From a virus, in IMG/VR virus record IMGVR_UViG_3300044470_000379, positions 1-64,000 of that record: 64,000 nt of DNA; one strand, given 5' to 3'. The translations under genes were made by a program, and so were the position numbers. Of this stretch, positions 50,120-58,924 are shown piece after piece. The number at the start of each line of letters is the position of its first letter. The first letter of the stretch is position 1. The notes below the pieces were generated by a model, which was not told the DNA's origin, did no database searches, and worked only from the letters and a program-made list of their open reading frames with translations.

Positions 50120-51631
50120 TTATCCGTATGTGCCCTCGCTTGTTGCGGGTCCGGCTGCCTGCAAGGTGCTCGGCAGGCTGCTCGAAGTCGTCTGTTGCGG
50201 CTGAGAAGTAATCGGCGTAGGAACATACAGCGCTGTAAACGTCCTTTCTACTTGAAATACAAAGTTAAAAGACCAACTAAAAGGTTTTTCTGCGTCTTGG
50301 TTCCAGCTTAGGGCCTTGAAATAGCCAAGATAGACGTTGTTCTTGAATTCCATGGCCACCCAGCCGCGACTGAACACGTCGTTGTTCCGGGCGTTCTGCT
50401 GGAACGTGCTGAGTCCTGTTTGCGTTGACCAAGTCGTCGTACTGGTTTGCTGCTGCCCCGTGTGATAGCTCGCATAGTTCGGGTTGTAGAACCAGACGTT
50501 GCCGTTCATCTGGAACATCTTCAGGAATTCCACGAAGCAGTCCTGAGCCGCCACCCGCATGGCGTTGGGCTGGGCGATGAGCGCCAAGTCCTGAGCGTAG
50601 TCCCCCACGGTTTTTCCCTTTCCGGTCGTGAACGCCTGAGTAACAAGGGTGGTGACATCGGACGGTATGCTGGCGACGCTGAACCAGTCGGTCAAGCCGT
50701 ACTGGTTCATGAACACGCCCGTGCTGCCCGTGCCGCTGATAAGGTCCGGCTGCATGCCCCAGAACGTCACGTGCTGCCCGGTGCGGGACGGCGTGCGGAC
50801 GTAGACATGCTTGCTCATAATTTCGAGAGTTTGCAGCCCCGTGTTCAGTTGCAGGACTATGGGCTGGCCGGTATTCGCCGGGTTCTTCAGGAACTCCCCC
50901 GTCTGCTGGTTCAGGTAAATCTTGAACGCCACGGGCTGCACCGTCTTGCGGATGCGGGAATTCCCGGTGACCAAAGTCGTGTCGTCGTACCAAGCGGTCG
51001 CGCTCAGGCTGCTGTCGGCGATCTGGAGCGCCGTGACGACAGGCTCTTGGGAATCGGGCGGCGGCGCGGGAGCCAGCAACTGCGCGGAAGTCGATGCGGG
51101 GGACGTGGCCTGCCCCGCCGAGTTCATGGTGTTTTGCAGCGCTGGCGAGGCGAGCGTGTCCGATGTGCTCCCTGCGTTTGCCGCCAGCTTGGAGACGTTG
51201 TAAACATAGTTTTGCGTCTCGTTGTACGGCGGGATGCCGCCGTATTTGTTGACAGCGCCCGGCCCGGCGCTGTATGCCGCCAAGGCGGTCGGATAGTTCC
51301 CGTATGTGCTGTACTGCTGGGACAAGTAGTACGTGCCCGCCTCCATGTTCTGCTGCGGGTCGTTGATGTCCGTGAAATACGGAAGCCCGGTCGATTGGAA
51401 AACCTGTCCTGCGGGCGCGGTGAGGCCGTTGAATGTGCTCGGCTCCACCTGCATGATTCCCACTGCGCCAGCGGGGGATGTCAAGGGTGCACCGGATCGG
51501 TCGTACTGGTTCCCGCTTGATTCGACTTGGGCGACCGCCTGTACGACGTTCGAGTCGAGCCCGTATTGATTCGCAAACGACTGCAAACTCTGCGACACGG
51601 ATGAAGGAAGGTTGATCGTTGTAACAGGCAT
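50120..51631 (-). CDS. Tail protein with N-terminal lytic transglycosylase (SLT) domain (503 aa)
   Basis: Residues 10-150 are an SLT domain: VVQAVAQVESSGNQYD (Glu37 catalytic), SPAGAVGIMQVEPST, and TALAAYSAGPGAVNKYGG. It cleaves the glycan backbone to let the tail pass the wall. The remainder (about 200-480) is a structural domain with YVRTPSRTGQHVTFWG and FKALSWNQDAEKPFSWSF, alike to the next gene. The start is coupled to the tape measure stop as TAATG. Confidence 0.88.
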   Translation of the reverse strand: MPVTTINLPSSVSQSLQSFANQYGLDSNVVQAVAQVESSGNQYDRSGAPLTSPAGAVGIMQVEPSTFNGLTAPAGQVFQSTGLPYFTDINDPQQNMEAGTYYLSQQYSTYGNYPTALAAYSAGPGAVNKYGGIPPYNETQNYVYNVSKLAANAGSTSDTLASPALQNTMNSAGQATSPASTSAQLLAPAPPPDSQEPVVTALQIADSSLSATAWYDDTTLVTGNSRIRKTVQPVAFKIYLNQQTGEFLKNPANTGQPIVLQLNTGLQTLEIMSKHVYVRTPSRTGQHVTFWGMQPDLISGTGSTGVFMNQYGLTDWFSVASIPSDVTTLVTQAFTTGKGKTVGDYAQDLALIAQPNAMRVAAQDCFVEFLKMFQMNGNVWFYNPNYASYHTGQQQTSTTTWSTQTGLSTFQQNARNNDVFSRGWVAMEFKNNVYLGYFKALSWNQDAEKPFSWSFNFVFQVERTFTALYVPTPITSQPQQTTSSSLPSTLQAAGPATSEGTYG

Positions 51632-54600
51632 TATTGGTTACCGCCCATCGCAATTCCGTGCGGCCCCAGACGCCTGGCTGGCCTTCCCGTGATGGTGTTG
51701 GGATTTTCGCCTGCCCCGCTACCGGTCACACTGTTTTGCGCTTCCTGCCTCTGGGTGACCTCCGCCAAGTAGTAGTTAGTTGTGAGCGTGATAGTACCCG
51801 CTTGCTTATCTTCTGTCTTCCACGCAGCGCCAGACTGAACCAGCGAGTTCAACTTGCTGGCGCTCTTATCGAAATCCGCCAAGGAGTAGGTGACCGAGCC
51901 CTTAGTCATGTCCGCCGTTCCCCCGGCGGCCATCAGGTTGGCCATGACCCCTCCGGCGTTCCGCTGGAGCGTCTCGGTAACGGCTTGGTTGCTTTTGGCG
52001 GCGGCGGCATATAGCTGATACATCCTGCCTTCCTCGCCGATGTCCCCGGCCGTGATCGGCTTTCCGGCACCCGTGTACTTTTGCAAGATACCGTCTATGG
52101 AATCGGAAAGGGTTTTCACATCCGCCGCGTTTTGGGGCGTGGTTTCCAAGCCCCGTCGTTTCCTCTGTATGGCTTCGAGCCTGACCGATGCTGCCTCCCT
52201 TTCGTCGGCGGTTTTGGCCGAATCCATGGCTTTCATTTGCTCGTTTGCCTGCTTGTCCAGGCTTTCCGTGGCTGCGATCAGTTTCTTGTGGAATTCGGGC
52301 GTGCTTATTGCCGCTTGGGCTGCCGCCCTGGACCCCGGGCTGGTGCCCGTGATCCGGTCCATGATCTTGGTTGTTATGCTGATGAGGTCGTTGAACCACT
52401 TGCTGAACGCGTTGGCGATTATGTCCCCGGTCGTCTGCGTGCGCAAGCCCGCCATGCGCGCCTTCTCCATCGCCTCGGACCGGTCTTTATTGTCCACCGT
52501 CTGGTTCCATTGGAACATTTTTACGCTGTATTCGCCGGTGGTATCGGTGTTGGCGGCAATGCCAGCCAGATAGGTGTGGTTCTCCTTGATGGCGTCTACT
52601 ACCTCGTCGGGTGTCAGCGCGTCTATGTCCTTGTCGGCGAGTCCGACCTTTCCGTTCTTCATGGTCATCTTCAGCCCGTCGGGAAACTTTTTGGCTTCCT
52701 TCAAGAGCGTCCTAGACAGCATGATGTAATCGTTTCTCTTCTGGTTGTCGGTCTCCCCCATCGCCCCTTCCATGCCTGCGAGCATTCCCGGCACGAGCTT
52801 GGGGCGCTGCAAGGCTATGTCATTCATGGTCTGTTCGGTGAAGCCCTCGAATCCCGGTATTTGCAGGGCGGCCGTCATTCTAAGCCTCTGCTCGTCAGAA
52901 AGCCCCTGCGCCCCTCCCTTCCTCATAAACTCTTCCGGTGTCGTCTTAGCTATCCGCATCACCATTTCCGCTGCCGCTTCGTTTCTTGCCGCCAGTCCGG
53001 CCGGGGTCTGACCGTAGTTCAAGCCGGAAGCCAAGCCGAGGGCGGTGGGGCTTTGGGCTCCGGCATAGCGCATCGTCGACATGCGCAGGAGCGTGATGGC
53101 TTTTTCCCTGCTGCTCCTGTCGCTTTCGCTCAGGGTGTTCAACCACGGGGTCAAAGCGTCTTCCAATTGATTGAGGGTCTTTTGGGCGTCAGGCCCCTGT
53201 AATTGCTCTAGCCCAGGTAACTTGTCCGCCATGGGACCGAGTTCTCCCCTTGCGGCTGCAAGGGTTTGGGTCAGGTCCGCTGTAGCGCCCGACTGGATGT
53301 TTTCCCTGAGCGCGGGCATGTGCTGCAAAAGGAAGGTGTTCATCGGCAGCGCTTGCATGCCCTTGGCGGGACCGCCAGCCGTCAAGAAATTCATGTACGA
53401 TTTCAAGTCCTCTGCACCGAAGCGCCCGGTCTTGCTCATTTCCGCAAGCGCCCCCAAGGCTCCGTCGAGCCCCTTGTTCATGCGGCCGAAGGCGTTGGTG
53501 ATTTCATCTACGATTTCGATGTATTTTGTGGTGGACAACCCGGCGGCAGAGGAGGCCTTGGCTACCCTGATGAAAAAGTCCTCGCTCTGCGACAAGGTTT
53601 GCGCGTATTGGTCCGCGAGCTTTACGGTTTCCTTGATGCCCTCCACATCGGTCATTCCCGCCACGCGCCCCGCGCCCACGGCGATCCGTTGGTAGCGCCC
53701 GAACCCGCCGACGCCGAAATCTTCCCCGCCTTCGACTCCCTCGGCCGCTGGCCTGCCGCCTTCGCCTGTAACAAGCTCACGCATGCCGACACCGCCCTCT
53801 TGCAGCGCTTGGGCGATCTTGACGTTGCGATCAAAGCTCAATCCGAGACGCGTGAAAGGGGTTGCGGGCGTGAGATTGTGGCGGGCTTCGTCGAATCCCG
53901 CGATGCCCGGCTGGGCGAACAACCCCGCCTTGCCGAGGGAGGATTCCATGTCCTTGTTCTGCTGGGCCTGCTTGTCGAAGCCCTCGCGGAGAAGCTCTAT
54001 GACGCCCGCCGCGGCGGCGAGCGGGAGAGCGGCTGCGGCCAACCCCCCGGCGGCTTCGCCGACTCCGCCTTCCACGGCTCCGGCAACCATAGAAGCTCCG
54101 GTCTTGAGCATGCCGCCTCCGCCATGCTTGAACGCCTCATCTTCGCCACCTACACCACTAAGAAACACTTTTCTTGCTGCTCCGCCAAGCCCCATTCGCT
54201 CGGCGACTGCCTCGCGCGCTGGGCCTTTAGCGAAATCCAGCGGTCCCTCAAGCTTCAGGCGTCCAGCGTTTTGTCTGACCCATTCTTGGGCTTGAACTTT
54301 TTTCTCTTGGGCTGCGGCGATGTTTCCGTCAACACGGGCCTTTTTATACTCAGCAACTCGGCCTTTGATCTCCGCCCCGGCCGCGTATTTATCCATCCTT
54401 GCGGCGAAGCCCTTGCCGATACCGATCTCCGCAAAAGCCTTGGACATGCTGTGGACTTGCCGGGTCATGTGGCCGATATTCGTGCTGCGCAAGCTGCGGT
54501 TCAAGTTGTTCCAGTTCCCAACCGTTTCTTCAACCATCTTGGAGAATTTCTTCATTTGCTCGGTGTTCATCTCGATGGCTTTTCCGCTCGCGTCGATGGA

Positions 54601-55047
54601 TTTTTCGTTCTCCTTTTGCCAGCGCGTAAGCTGCTCCAAAGCGCGCCCGGCTTTCTTGTACTCATCTGTGTTCTTGCCAGTGAGTTTCAGTACTTTCTCT
54701 TGGCCTGCTTTGATTTCCTCTACGATTTTCGAGGCACGGTCCAAGCTCTTCGTGTCGAACATGCCGCCCTTGGTCTTGCGGGCAAACGACTGGATGGCCT
54801 GCATCGCTTCTTTCGCGTCCGTCAAGTACTCAAGCGAAGCTTTCAGTTCAAACGAGAGGTTCTCGAATTCCCGCGCGGCGTGCTGCGCGTACGAAGGCGT
54901 CTTCTGGAGTATCTCGTCCAAAGCCACGAGCAGGGCTTTGTTGTCCTTGGCCATCTGGGACATGGTAGACACAGCCTCGTTTAGCTGCTGGTTGGCTTGC
55001 GGCTGCTGCTCGGATACGCCTTGCGGGATGTTGGGTACGTTTGGCAT
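51631..55047 (-). CDS. Tape measure protein (1138 aa)
   Basis: The protein is long and mostly helical, with coiled-coil-like heptads in residues 1-250, a hydrophobic Ala/Gly-rich segment near 320-355 (GGLAAAALPLAAAAGVIELL), further helices, and a beta-like C-terminus. Its size, the hydrophobic centre, and place between assembly proteins and the hub genes fit a tail tape measure, which sets tail length and enters the cell envelope. At about 1.5 angstrom per residue the tail would be roughly 170 nm; this is a rule of thumb. The ribosome site is weak, so coupling with the upstream gene is likely. Confidence 0.85.
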   Translation of the reverse strand: MPNVPNIPQGVSEQQPQANQQLNEAVSTMSQMAKDNKALLVALDEILQKTPSYAQHAAREFENLSFELKASLEYLTDAKEAMQAIQSFARKTKGGMFDTKSLDRASKIVEEIKAGQEKVLKLTGKNTDEYKKAGRALEQLTRWQKENEKSIDASGKAIEMNTEQMKKFSKMVEETVGNWNNLNRSLRSTNIGHMTRQVHSMSKAFAEIGIGKGFAARMDKYAAGAEIKGRVAEYKKARVDGNIAAAQEKKVQAQEWVRQNAGRLKLEGPLDFAKGPAREAVAERMGLGGAARKVFLSGVGGEDEAFKHGGGGMLKTGASMVAGAVEGGVGEAAGGLAAAALPLAAAAGVIELLREGFDKQAQQNKDMESSLGKAGLFAQPGIAGFDEARHNLTPATPFTRLGLSFDRNVKIAQALQEGGVGMRELVTGEGGRPAAEGVEGGEDFGVGGFGRYQRIAVGAGRVAGMTDVEGIKETVKLADQYAQTLSQSEDFFIRVAKASSAAGLSTTKYIEIVDEITNAFGRMNKGLDGALGALAEMSKTGRFGAEDLKSYMNFLTAGGPAKGMQALPMNTFLLQHMPALRENIQSGATADLTQTLAAARGELGPMADKLPGLEQLQGPDAQKTLNQLEDALTPWLNTLSESDRSSREKAITLLRMSTMRYAGAQSPTALGLASGLNYGQTPAGLAARNEAAAEMVMRIAKTTPEEFMRKGGAQGLSDEQRLRMTAALQIPGFEGFTEQTMNDIALQRPKLVPGMLAGMEGAMGETDNQKRNDYIMLSRTLLKEAKKFPDGLKMTMKNGKVGLADKDIDALTPDEVVDAIKENHTYLAGIAANTDTTGEYSVKMFQWNQTVDNKDRSEAMEKARMAGLRTQTTGDIIANAFSKWFNDLISITTKIMDRITGTSPGSRAAAQAAISTPEFHKKLIAATESLDKQANEQMKAMDSAKTADEREAASVRLEAIQRKRRGLETTPQNAADVKTLSDSIDGILQKYTGAGKPITAGDIGEEGRMYQLYAAAAKSNQAVTETLQRNAGGVMANLMAAGGTADMTKGSVTYSLADFDKSASKLNSLVQSGAAWKTEDKQAGTITLTTNYYLAEVTQRQEAQNSVTGSGAGENPNTITGRPARRLGPHGIAMGGNQ

Positions 55048-55052
55048 TTAGG

Positions 55053-55703
55053 TTACTTCGTCTCGGCCTCGGGCTTCATCGTCACTGAGTCATAAAGCTC
55101 GGCGACCGATTCGTCGATGATCGCTTGGCTGGCCGCTTCGATTTGCTGCGCGGCGTTCTCGAAGAGACGTTTCTCGATCTCGGTCATGACGGTGCTGTCG
55201 GGAAATTCCTTCCTGAGACGGTCCTCGATGTTCTGCGCGTGCGTCATCACGACCTTCCAGAGGAGCTCCATCACTTCCTGACCCCAACTCAGGATCAGGT
55301 TGCGGAACACCACCTGCAAATCGCGCACGGACTTCTGCGGGTCGGTCGGATCGGCGACGAACCGCTTCTCCGGGGGGAGCTTGCGGATGTCGATCCCGTC
55401 GATCCAGCTAATGGCGCGAGAAAGGATTTCAGCCTTCACCCGCTTGACCCATAGGTAACCCTTGAATTCATCCGACGCCTGAATCGAGAGCATCTCGTCC
55501 GAGGTTGGGATGTTCGAAATCTTCAGGCGCACCGTCTTGCCCTTCGACCGGAGCGTGAGGATTTCCTCCAGCTCCTCGATACCGAAGCCTTTGAGCCCGG
55601 CGATCACTTCTTCAATAGATTGGGGGACCGCTTCCCCGTCGCCCGAGGGGGCGATCACTTCCATCTCTTCCTTGGCTGTTTGCACTGAGTCTTTGTCTTC
55701 CAT
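55053..55703 (-). CDS. Tail assembly protein upstream of the tape measure (216 aa)
   Basis: ATG 55703 has AGGAAGGG before it; the longer frame to 55943 covers the promoter region and the plus-strand gene and is dropped. The start is acidic, followed by IEELEEILTLRSKGKTVRLKI and helices with VVFRNLILSWGQEVMELLW. Being the last gene before the tape measure it may be a tail assembly chaperone. No slippery frameshift pair could be recognised. Confidence 0.6.
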   Translation of the reverse strand: MEDKDSVQTAKEEMEVIAPSGDGEAVPQSIEEVIAGLKGFGIEELEEILTLRSKGKTVRLKISNIPTSDEMLSIQASDEFKGYLWVKRVKAEILSRAISWIDGIDIRKLPPEKRFVADPTDPQKSVRDLQVVFRNLILSWGQEVMELLWKVVMTHAQNIEDRLRKEFPDSTVMTEIEKRLFENAAQQIEAASQAIIDESVAELYDSVTMKPEAETK

Positions 55704-55810
55704 ATGTCCCTTCCTGTTAATCGGTCTCGCAGGCGAAAAAGCCGATTTCGTTGTACGTGCTGCGAAATATATTGTATTGCCTTTGTTTTCAACACTATAC
55801 AGATAGCTGT

Positions 55811-55838
55811 TTTCCCCCCAGCGCTGTATACTAGGGGT
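55811..55838 (+). promoter_or_regulatory. Candidate promoter, TGTATACTAGGGG type
   Basis: TTTTCCCCCCAGC is followed by GCTGTATACTAGGGGT, then a GGAGG ribosome site and the ATG at 55852. It is the third copy of this element. The stretch 55704-55810 between the divergent genes is AT-rich (with TTGAAA on the minus strand) and probably also holds the minus-strand tail promoter. Confidence 0.5.
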
Positions 55839-55851
55839 GGAGGCAGACACC

Positions 55852-56046
55852 ATGGAGATCATCAAGGACAGAAACGGGAAACCCGAAGGGGTTATTCGCA
55901 AGTTGGCCGGAGACCGAGAAGTGCTGACTAGCAACTCCGGCAACCAAAAGGCCTACTACGATCCCAACACGAATGCCACATACACGCCCGGCGGCAGCAA
56001 GATCGGAACCGGAAACCGCCTAGTCGGCATGGCGGGGAGAAAGTAA
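55852..56046 (+). CDS. Small conserved-type phage protein (64 aa)
   Basis: The start MEIIKDRNGKPEGVI at ATG 55852 has GGAGG eight bases before; the codons from 55837 precede it and are not used. The body has GNQKAYYDPNTNATYTPGG and ends TGNRLVGMAGRK. Proteins with this layout (IxDRNGK start, GxGN end) are common small genes of unknown role in tailed phages. It is followed after one base by the membrane protein gene. Confidence 0.65.
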   Translation: MEIIKDRNGKPEGVIRKLAGDREVLTSNSGNQKAYYDPNTNATYTPGGSKIGTGNRLVGMAGRK

Positions 56047-56047
56047 A

Positions 56048-56698
56048 ATGAACCCGCAAACAGAACAAGACATCCACCTGATAGCAGCGCCGTTCCGCTT
56101 CGTCAAGGCTTGGTTGCAGATTCTCCTGTTCATCATCGTCGCGCCTATCGTCTTCATCGTCTGTCTCATCAAGTGGATGCTTACGGGCGAGCCCATTATG
56201 AGTCCTGATGAGATCATCCTGGCGAAGTGGGCTATTATTCTTCTCTCCCCCGTATGGATTCCGCTGCTCGGCATAATCATCTGGGTGGTTTCAAAACGCC
56301 TCAAGGAAAGAGAAGCAGAAAAGCTGCGTGCAAAAGAAGTCGCAGAAGAACTCCACGCAGAAGGCCTAGATGACATCAACATCCATGACCTAGCAGCCGT
56401 TGCAACAGAGAGAGAGCTTGACCTTGAGGACTTGATAGATGCCCGGTACGTACTCTGGTGCAAAAGGAGCGTGGAAACCCTTGCTTCTCCGAAGGCTGAT
56501 CTCAGCAAAATGTGTCTAGGAAAATGCGCTTTTTGCCAAAAACAGGTTCCGGCAATCGGTGGCGATAACCAAAACGATTGGACGACACTCACTGCGTATC
56601 ACGATGCGTCTTGCCGATGGATTGAAATGCAGGGGGAGGCGTTAAACATGTACAGGAGCACACCACTTTATCGGTGGCCGATGTATCGGTCCTCCTAA
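56048..56698 (+). CDS. Two-helix membrane protein with cysteine tail (216 aa)
   Basis: GGGGAG lies before the ATG, which directly follows the previous stop. Two hydrophobic helices are evident (about residues 21-45 and 58-82), then a basic coiled-coil (KRLKEREAEKLRAKEVAEEL) and a C-terminal part with CLGKCAFCQK, and a later Cys. A holin or an envelope-associated exclusion protein would fit the topology but neither is shown. Its last codons overlap, tail to tail, the minus-strand gene at 56695. Confidence 0.6.
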   Translation: MNPQTEQDIHLIAAPFRFVKAWLQILLFIIVAPIVFIVCLIKWMLTGEPIMSPDEIILAKWAIILLSPVWIPLLGIIIWVVSKRLKEREAEKLRAKEVAEELHAEGLDDINIHDLAAVATERELDLEDLIDARYVLWCKRSVETLASPKADLSKMCLGKCAFCQKQVPAIGGDNQNDWTTLTAYHDASCRWIEMQGEALNMYRSTPLYRWPMYRSS

Positions 56699-57762
56699 CG
56701 GTACTTCCGCATCTTCTCCAAGTGCAGGTTGATCGGGTCGAACTCGAAATCGTCCCGCACCTTCGTCGCACCCGGCAGCGGCTTCCTGCCCAACCGCAAG
56801 GCCTGCTGCCGAGCCCTGATTTGCGCTTCCGTGAAAATCTCGTACCGCTCGTCCACGATGCCGGGCTTGTCGGTGCCCCGCTCCTTCCGCAGCTTCTCAA
56901 GCTTGCGCTTCTGCGCCTCCGCCTCGGCTTCCATCTGCCTCTGCCAAGCGTCCATGAGGCGCTCGTGCTTGTCGCCTTCCAGCATGCCCTTGAGTTCCCG
57001 TTTCAGGTCGGTGATGCTGTCTCCCGCATGCGCCCATCCGTCGCCCGCATCATGGGCAGCCACCGTGGCGGACACGATTTTTTCCCACGGCTCCATCGAA
57101 TCGGTCTCCAGCGAGCGTGCCACGCCCTTTAGCTCGTTGCCGATGGGGTCGGCGGACCTTCCGGCCCACGGGCGGACGATGAACAGCGAGTTGAAGTTCT
57201 CCTCCAGCCTGCGCTTCGCCTGCTCCCGGTACGTGCACAAACTGGCCCAAGCCCTGGCGTGGTTGGGCGGTGCCATGATCTTCACCTGCTTGCCGTCCGG
57301 CATGCTGACGATCTTGTTCTCATACGAAGTCAGCCTCTCGCCCTTGCCGAACCACAGGTTCTCGGAGGATTGCGTCGTCACATAAGCCGACAAATACGGG
57401 TAAAGCGATACATCGTATTCGCTCATGCGCTTCACGACCTCGGCGAGCGAGCGGATTTCCGCAGCGGACATGCCCTCGATCTCCTTTGCGGCGAAGGACG
57501 TGGACAGCAGGAGGGAGTTCAGGATGAAGTCGCTGGGGTCCTTGATCCACCGCTTCAGGGCGAGGCGCTCCTGCGGGTGCAAGCCGCGGACCCAGCCGAC
57601 TTGGCCGCCATCGACGAGCAGCGGGCGTATCCGGGCTCCCACCTCGACAAGCTCCTCGCAATTGTCAACGATCTCTTTCTTGACCCGCTCGATCTCTTCT
57701 ATCGGGGCCTTCTGCAACTCGCCGCTGTGGATTCGATTCATTAACTCCGCCCCAAGGCTCAT
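56695..57762 (-). CDS. Hypothetical tail-operon protein (355 aa)
   Basis: A very good ribosome site (GGGAGGAATT) precedes ATG 57762. The protein is helical throughout, with ALKRWIKDPSDFILNSLLLSTSFAA cut by charged turns, a central segment ENLWFGKGERLTSYEN, and a long charged coiled coil at 285-330 (MEAEAEAQKRKLEKL). It lies two genes upstream of the tape measure. It could be a tail or head assembly factor; no family recognised. Confidence 0.6.
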   Translation of the reverse strand: MSLGAELMNRIHSGELQKAPIEEIERVKKEIVDNCEELVEVGARIRPLLVDGGQVGWVRGLHPQERLALKRWIKDPSDFILNSLLLSTSFAAKEIEGMSAAEIRSLAEVVKRMSEYDVSLYPYLSAYVTTQSSENLWFGKGERLTSYENKIVSMPDGKQVKIMAPPNHARAWASLCTYREQAKRRLEENFNSLFIVRPWAGRSADPIGNELKGVARSLETDSMEPWEKIVSATVAAHDAGDGWAHAGDSITDLKRELKGMLEGDKHERLMDAWQRQMEAEAEAQKRKLEKLRKERGTDKPGIVDERYEIFTEAQIRARQQALRLGRKPLPGATKVRDDFEFDPINLHLEKMRKYR

Positions 57763-58331
57763 AATTCCTCCCTTGACCAGCGGCGGGCATTAAGGAGCCG
57801 CATTAACTCAGACTGGGCGGCCCGTCTGGCTTTTGACTTATTCCAAGCCTTTTTTTGAGATTCACTCATTCGATTGCGAGTTTCCGTTGAGTGGTGTTTG
57901 CCAAACATCGAGTTCTCTTCGCCGAATCTTGGAAGGGGCGCGAATGTTGTCTTTTTTCCTTTCCGTTGTTTGGACATTTTCTCTCTGGTTTTGGCGGATG
58001 CTTTAGTGCCGAGACGGTGCCGACGTAAGTTTTCTTTGGCCTCCATAGTAACTCGGTACCCCGAGGTGCCTTCACCTCCGTCCGTTCTATTGCGGAGAAT
58101 GCCTGTGCCGTTGTCCTTGCGCCCAAAAAGATCGATGAGAGCCTTTTCGGACTCAAAAGCCAAAACCTCAGAATCCATGGGGAAGACTACAATTCGCGAA
58201 CGGTCATCGGGTATTTGGCACGGGCGACCCCTGTTCCTAAACAGCCTTGGCCCACTGCCCTTCCCGGCGCAATAAGGCGTGCCGTCTTTACGAAGCCACA
58301 TATACGTGTAAAACTGTTGCTGTTTAATCAT
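57759..58331 (-). CDS. GIY-YIG homing endonuclease (190 aa)
   Basis: The start QFYTYMWLRKDGTPYCAGKGSGP cut at YAGKGSG-type is the same variant GIY-YIG core as at 1-170; ESEKALIDLFGR supplies the later glutamate. NUMOD3-like repeats follow (SAKTREKMSKQRKGKK and GKHHSTETRNRMSESQKKA). It is coupled by TAATG upstream and ATGA downstream between two tail-assembly genes. Confidence 0.85.
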   Translation of the reverse strand: MIKQQQFYTYMWLRKDGTPYCAGKGSGPRLFRNRGRPCQIPDDRSRIVVFPMDSEVLAFESEKALIDLFGRKDNGTGILRNRTDGGEGTSGYRVTMEAKENLRRHRLGTKASAKTREKMSKQRKGKKTTFAPLPRFGEENSMFGKHHSTETRNRMSESQKKAWNKSKARRAAQSELMRLLNARRWSREEL

Positions 58332-58924
58332 TAGACATACTTCCTGACCGCGTTCTTGGGATCGGCCTTGGACGGCCTTTTCTCGGCGGCTTCGACCGTC
58401 TTCGGATCGATCTTGACTTCGTTCGCGGGGGGAGGCGCAGTCGGCGGAAGCCCCTCGGGAGAAGCCGGGGTCAGCCCCCGTCCTCGGGAATTCCTGAGCA
58501 TTTCCTGCTCGATCCTGCGGGTTTCCAGCAGCTCCTGTCGGCCGAATTTCGTCTCCATCTCCTGCTCCACTCGGTCCATGATGCGTTCGCGCTCCACCTC
58601 GGCCTCCTGTATCCTCCGGACCATCCTGCTGGGTTCCGGGGCTTTATAGAGACCGACGGTCTTGAACAGGCGGGAAGCCGGGAGGCTGCCCTTGTAGATC
58701 AGGAAAACACGGTAAATAACGGTCAAAGGGATGGCTTTCAGCACGCGCATGGCGTCCTCGGGCGAGGAAATCTTCAGTCCCGACACTTCCGTGAGGGCAC
58801 GCGAAAGTACCGCCCTCAGGCGGTCGTCATCCTTAGGCCCTACGTCGATCTTGAACTCTTCCCGCCACTTCACATCACGAAAAACAAACACATACTGTAG
58901 TAGCTTTACTTCTACTTTTGCCAT
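58331..58924 (-). CDS. Tail assembly-type protein (197 aa)
   Basis: GGAG precedes ATG 58924. The protein has a beta start (VKLLQYVFVFRDVKWREEF), a helical middle (PEDAMRVLKAIPLTVIYRVFL), a charged coiled coil at 110-150 and a Pro-rich tail. Its first 11 bases overlap the end of the HNH gene. Possibly a tail chaperone or tube-related protein; unrecognised. Confidence 0.55.
   Translation of the reverse strand: MAKVEVKLLQYVFVFRDVKWREEFKIDVGPKDDDRLRAVLSRALTEVSGLKISSPEDAMRVLKAIPLTVIYRVFLIYKGSLPASRLFKTVGLYKAPEPSRMVRRIQEAEVERERIMDRVEQEMETKFGRQELLETRRIEQEMLRNSRGRGLTPASPEGLPPTAPPPANEVKIDPKTVEAAEKRPSKADPKNAVRKYV

Noticed and set aside
56020-56592. 190-codon minus-strand frame opposite the two-helix membrane protein
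   Set aside because: Ser/Arg-rich shadow; the plus-strand frame has a good ribosome site, membrane helices and follows a coupled gene.
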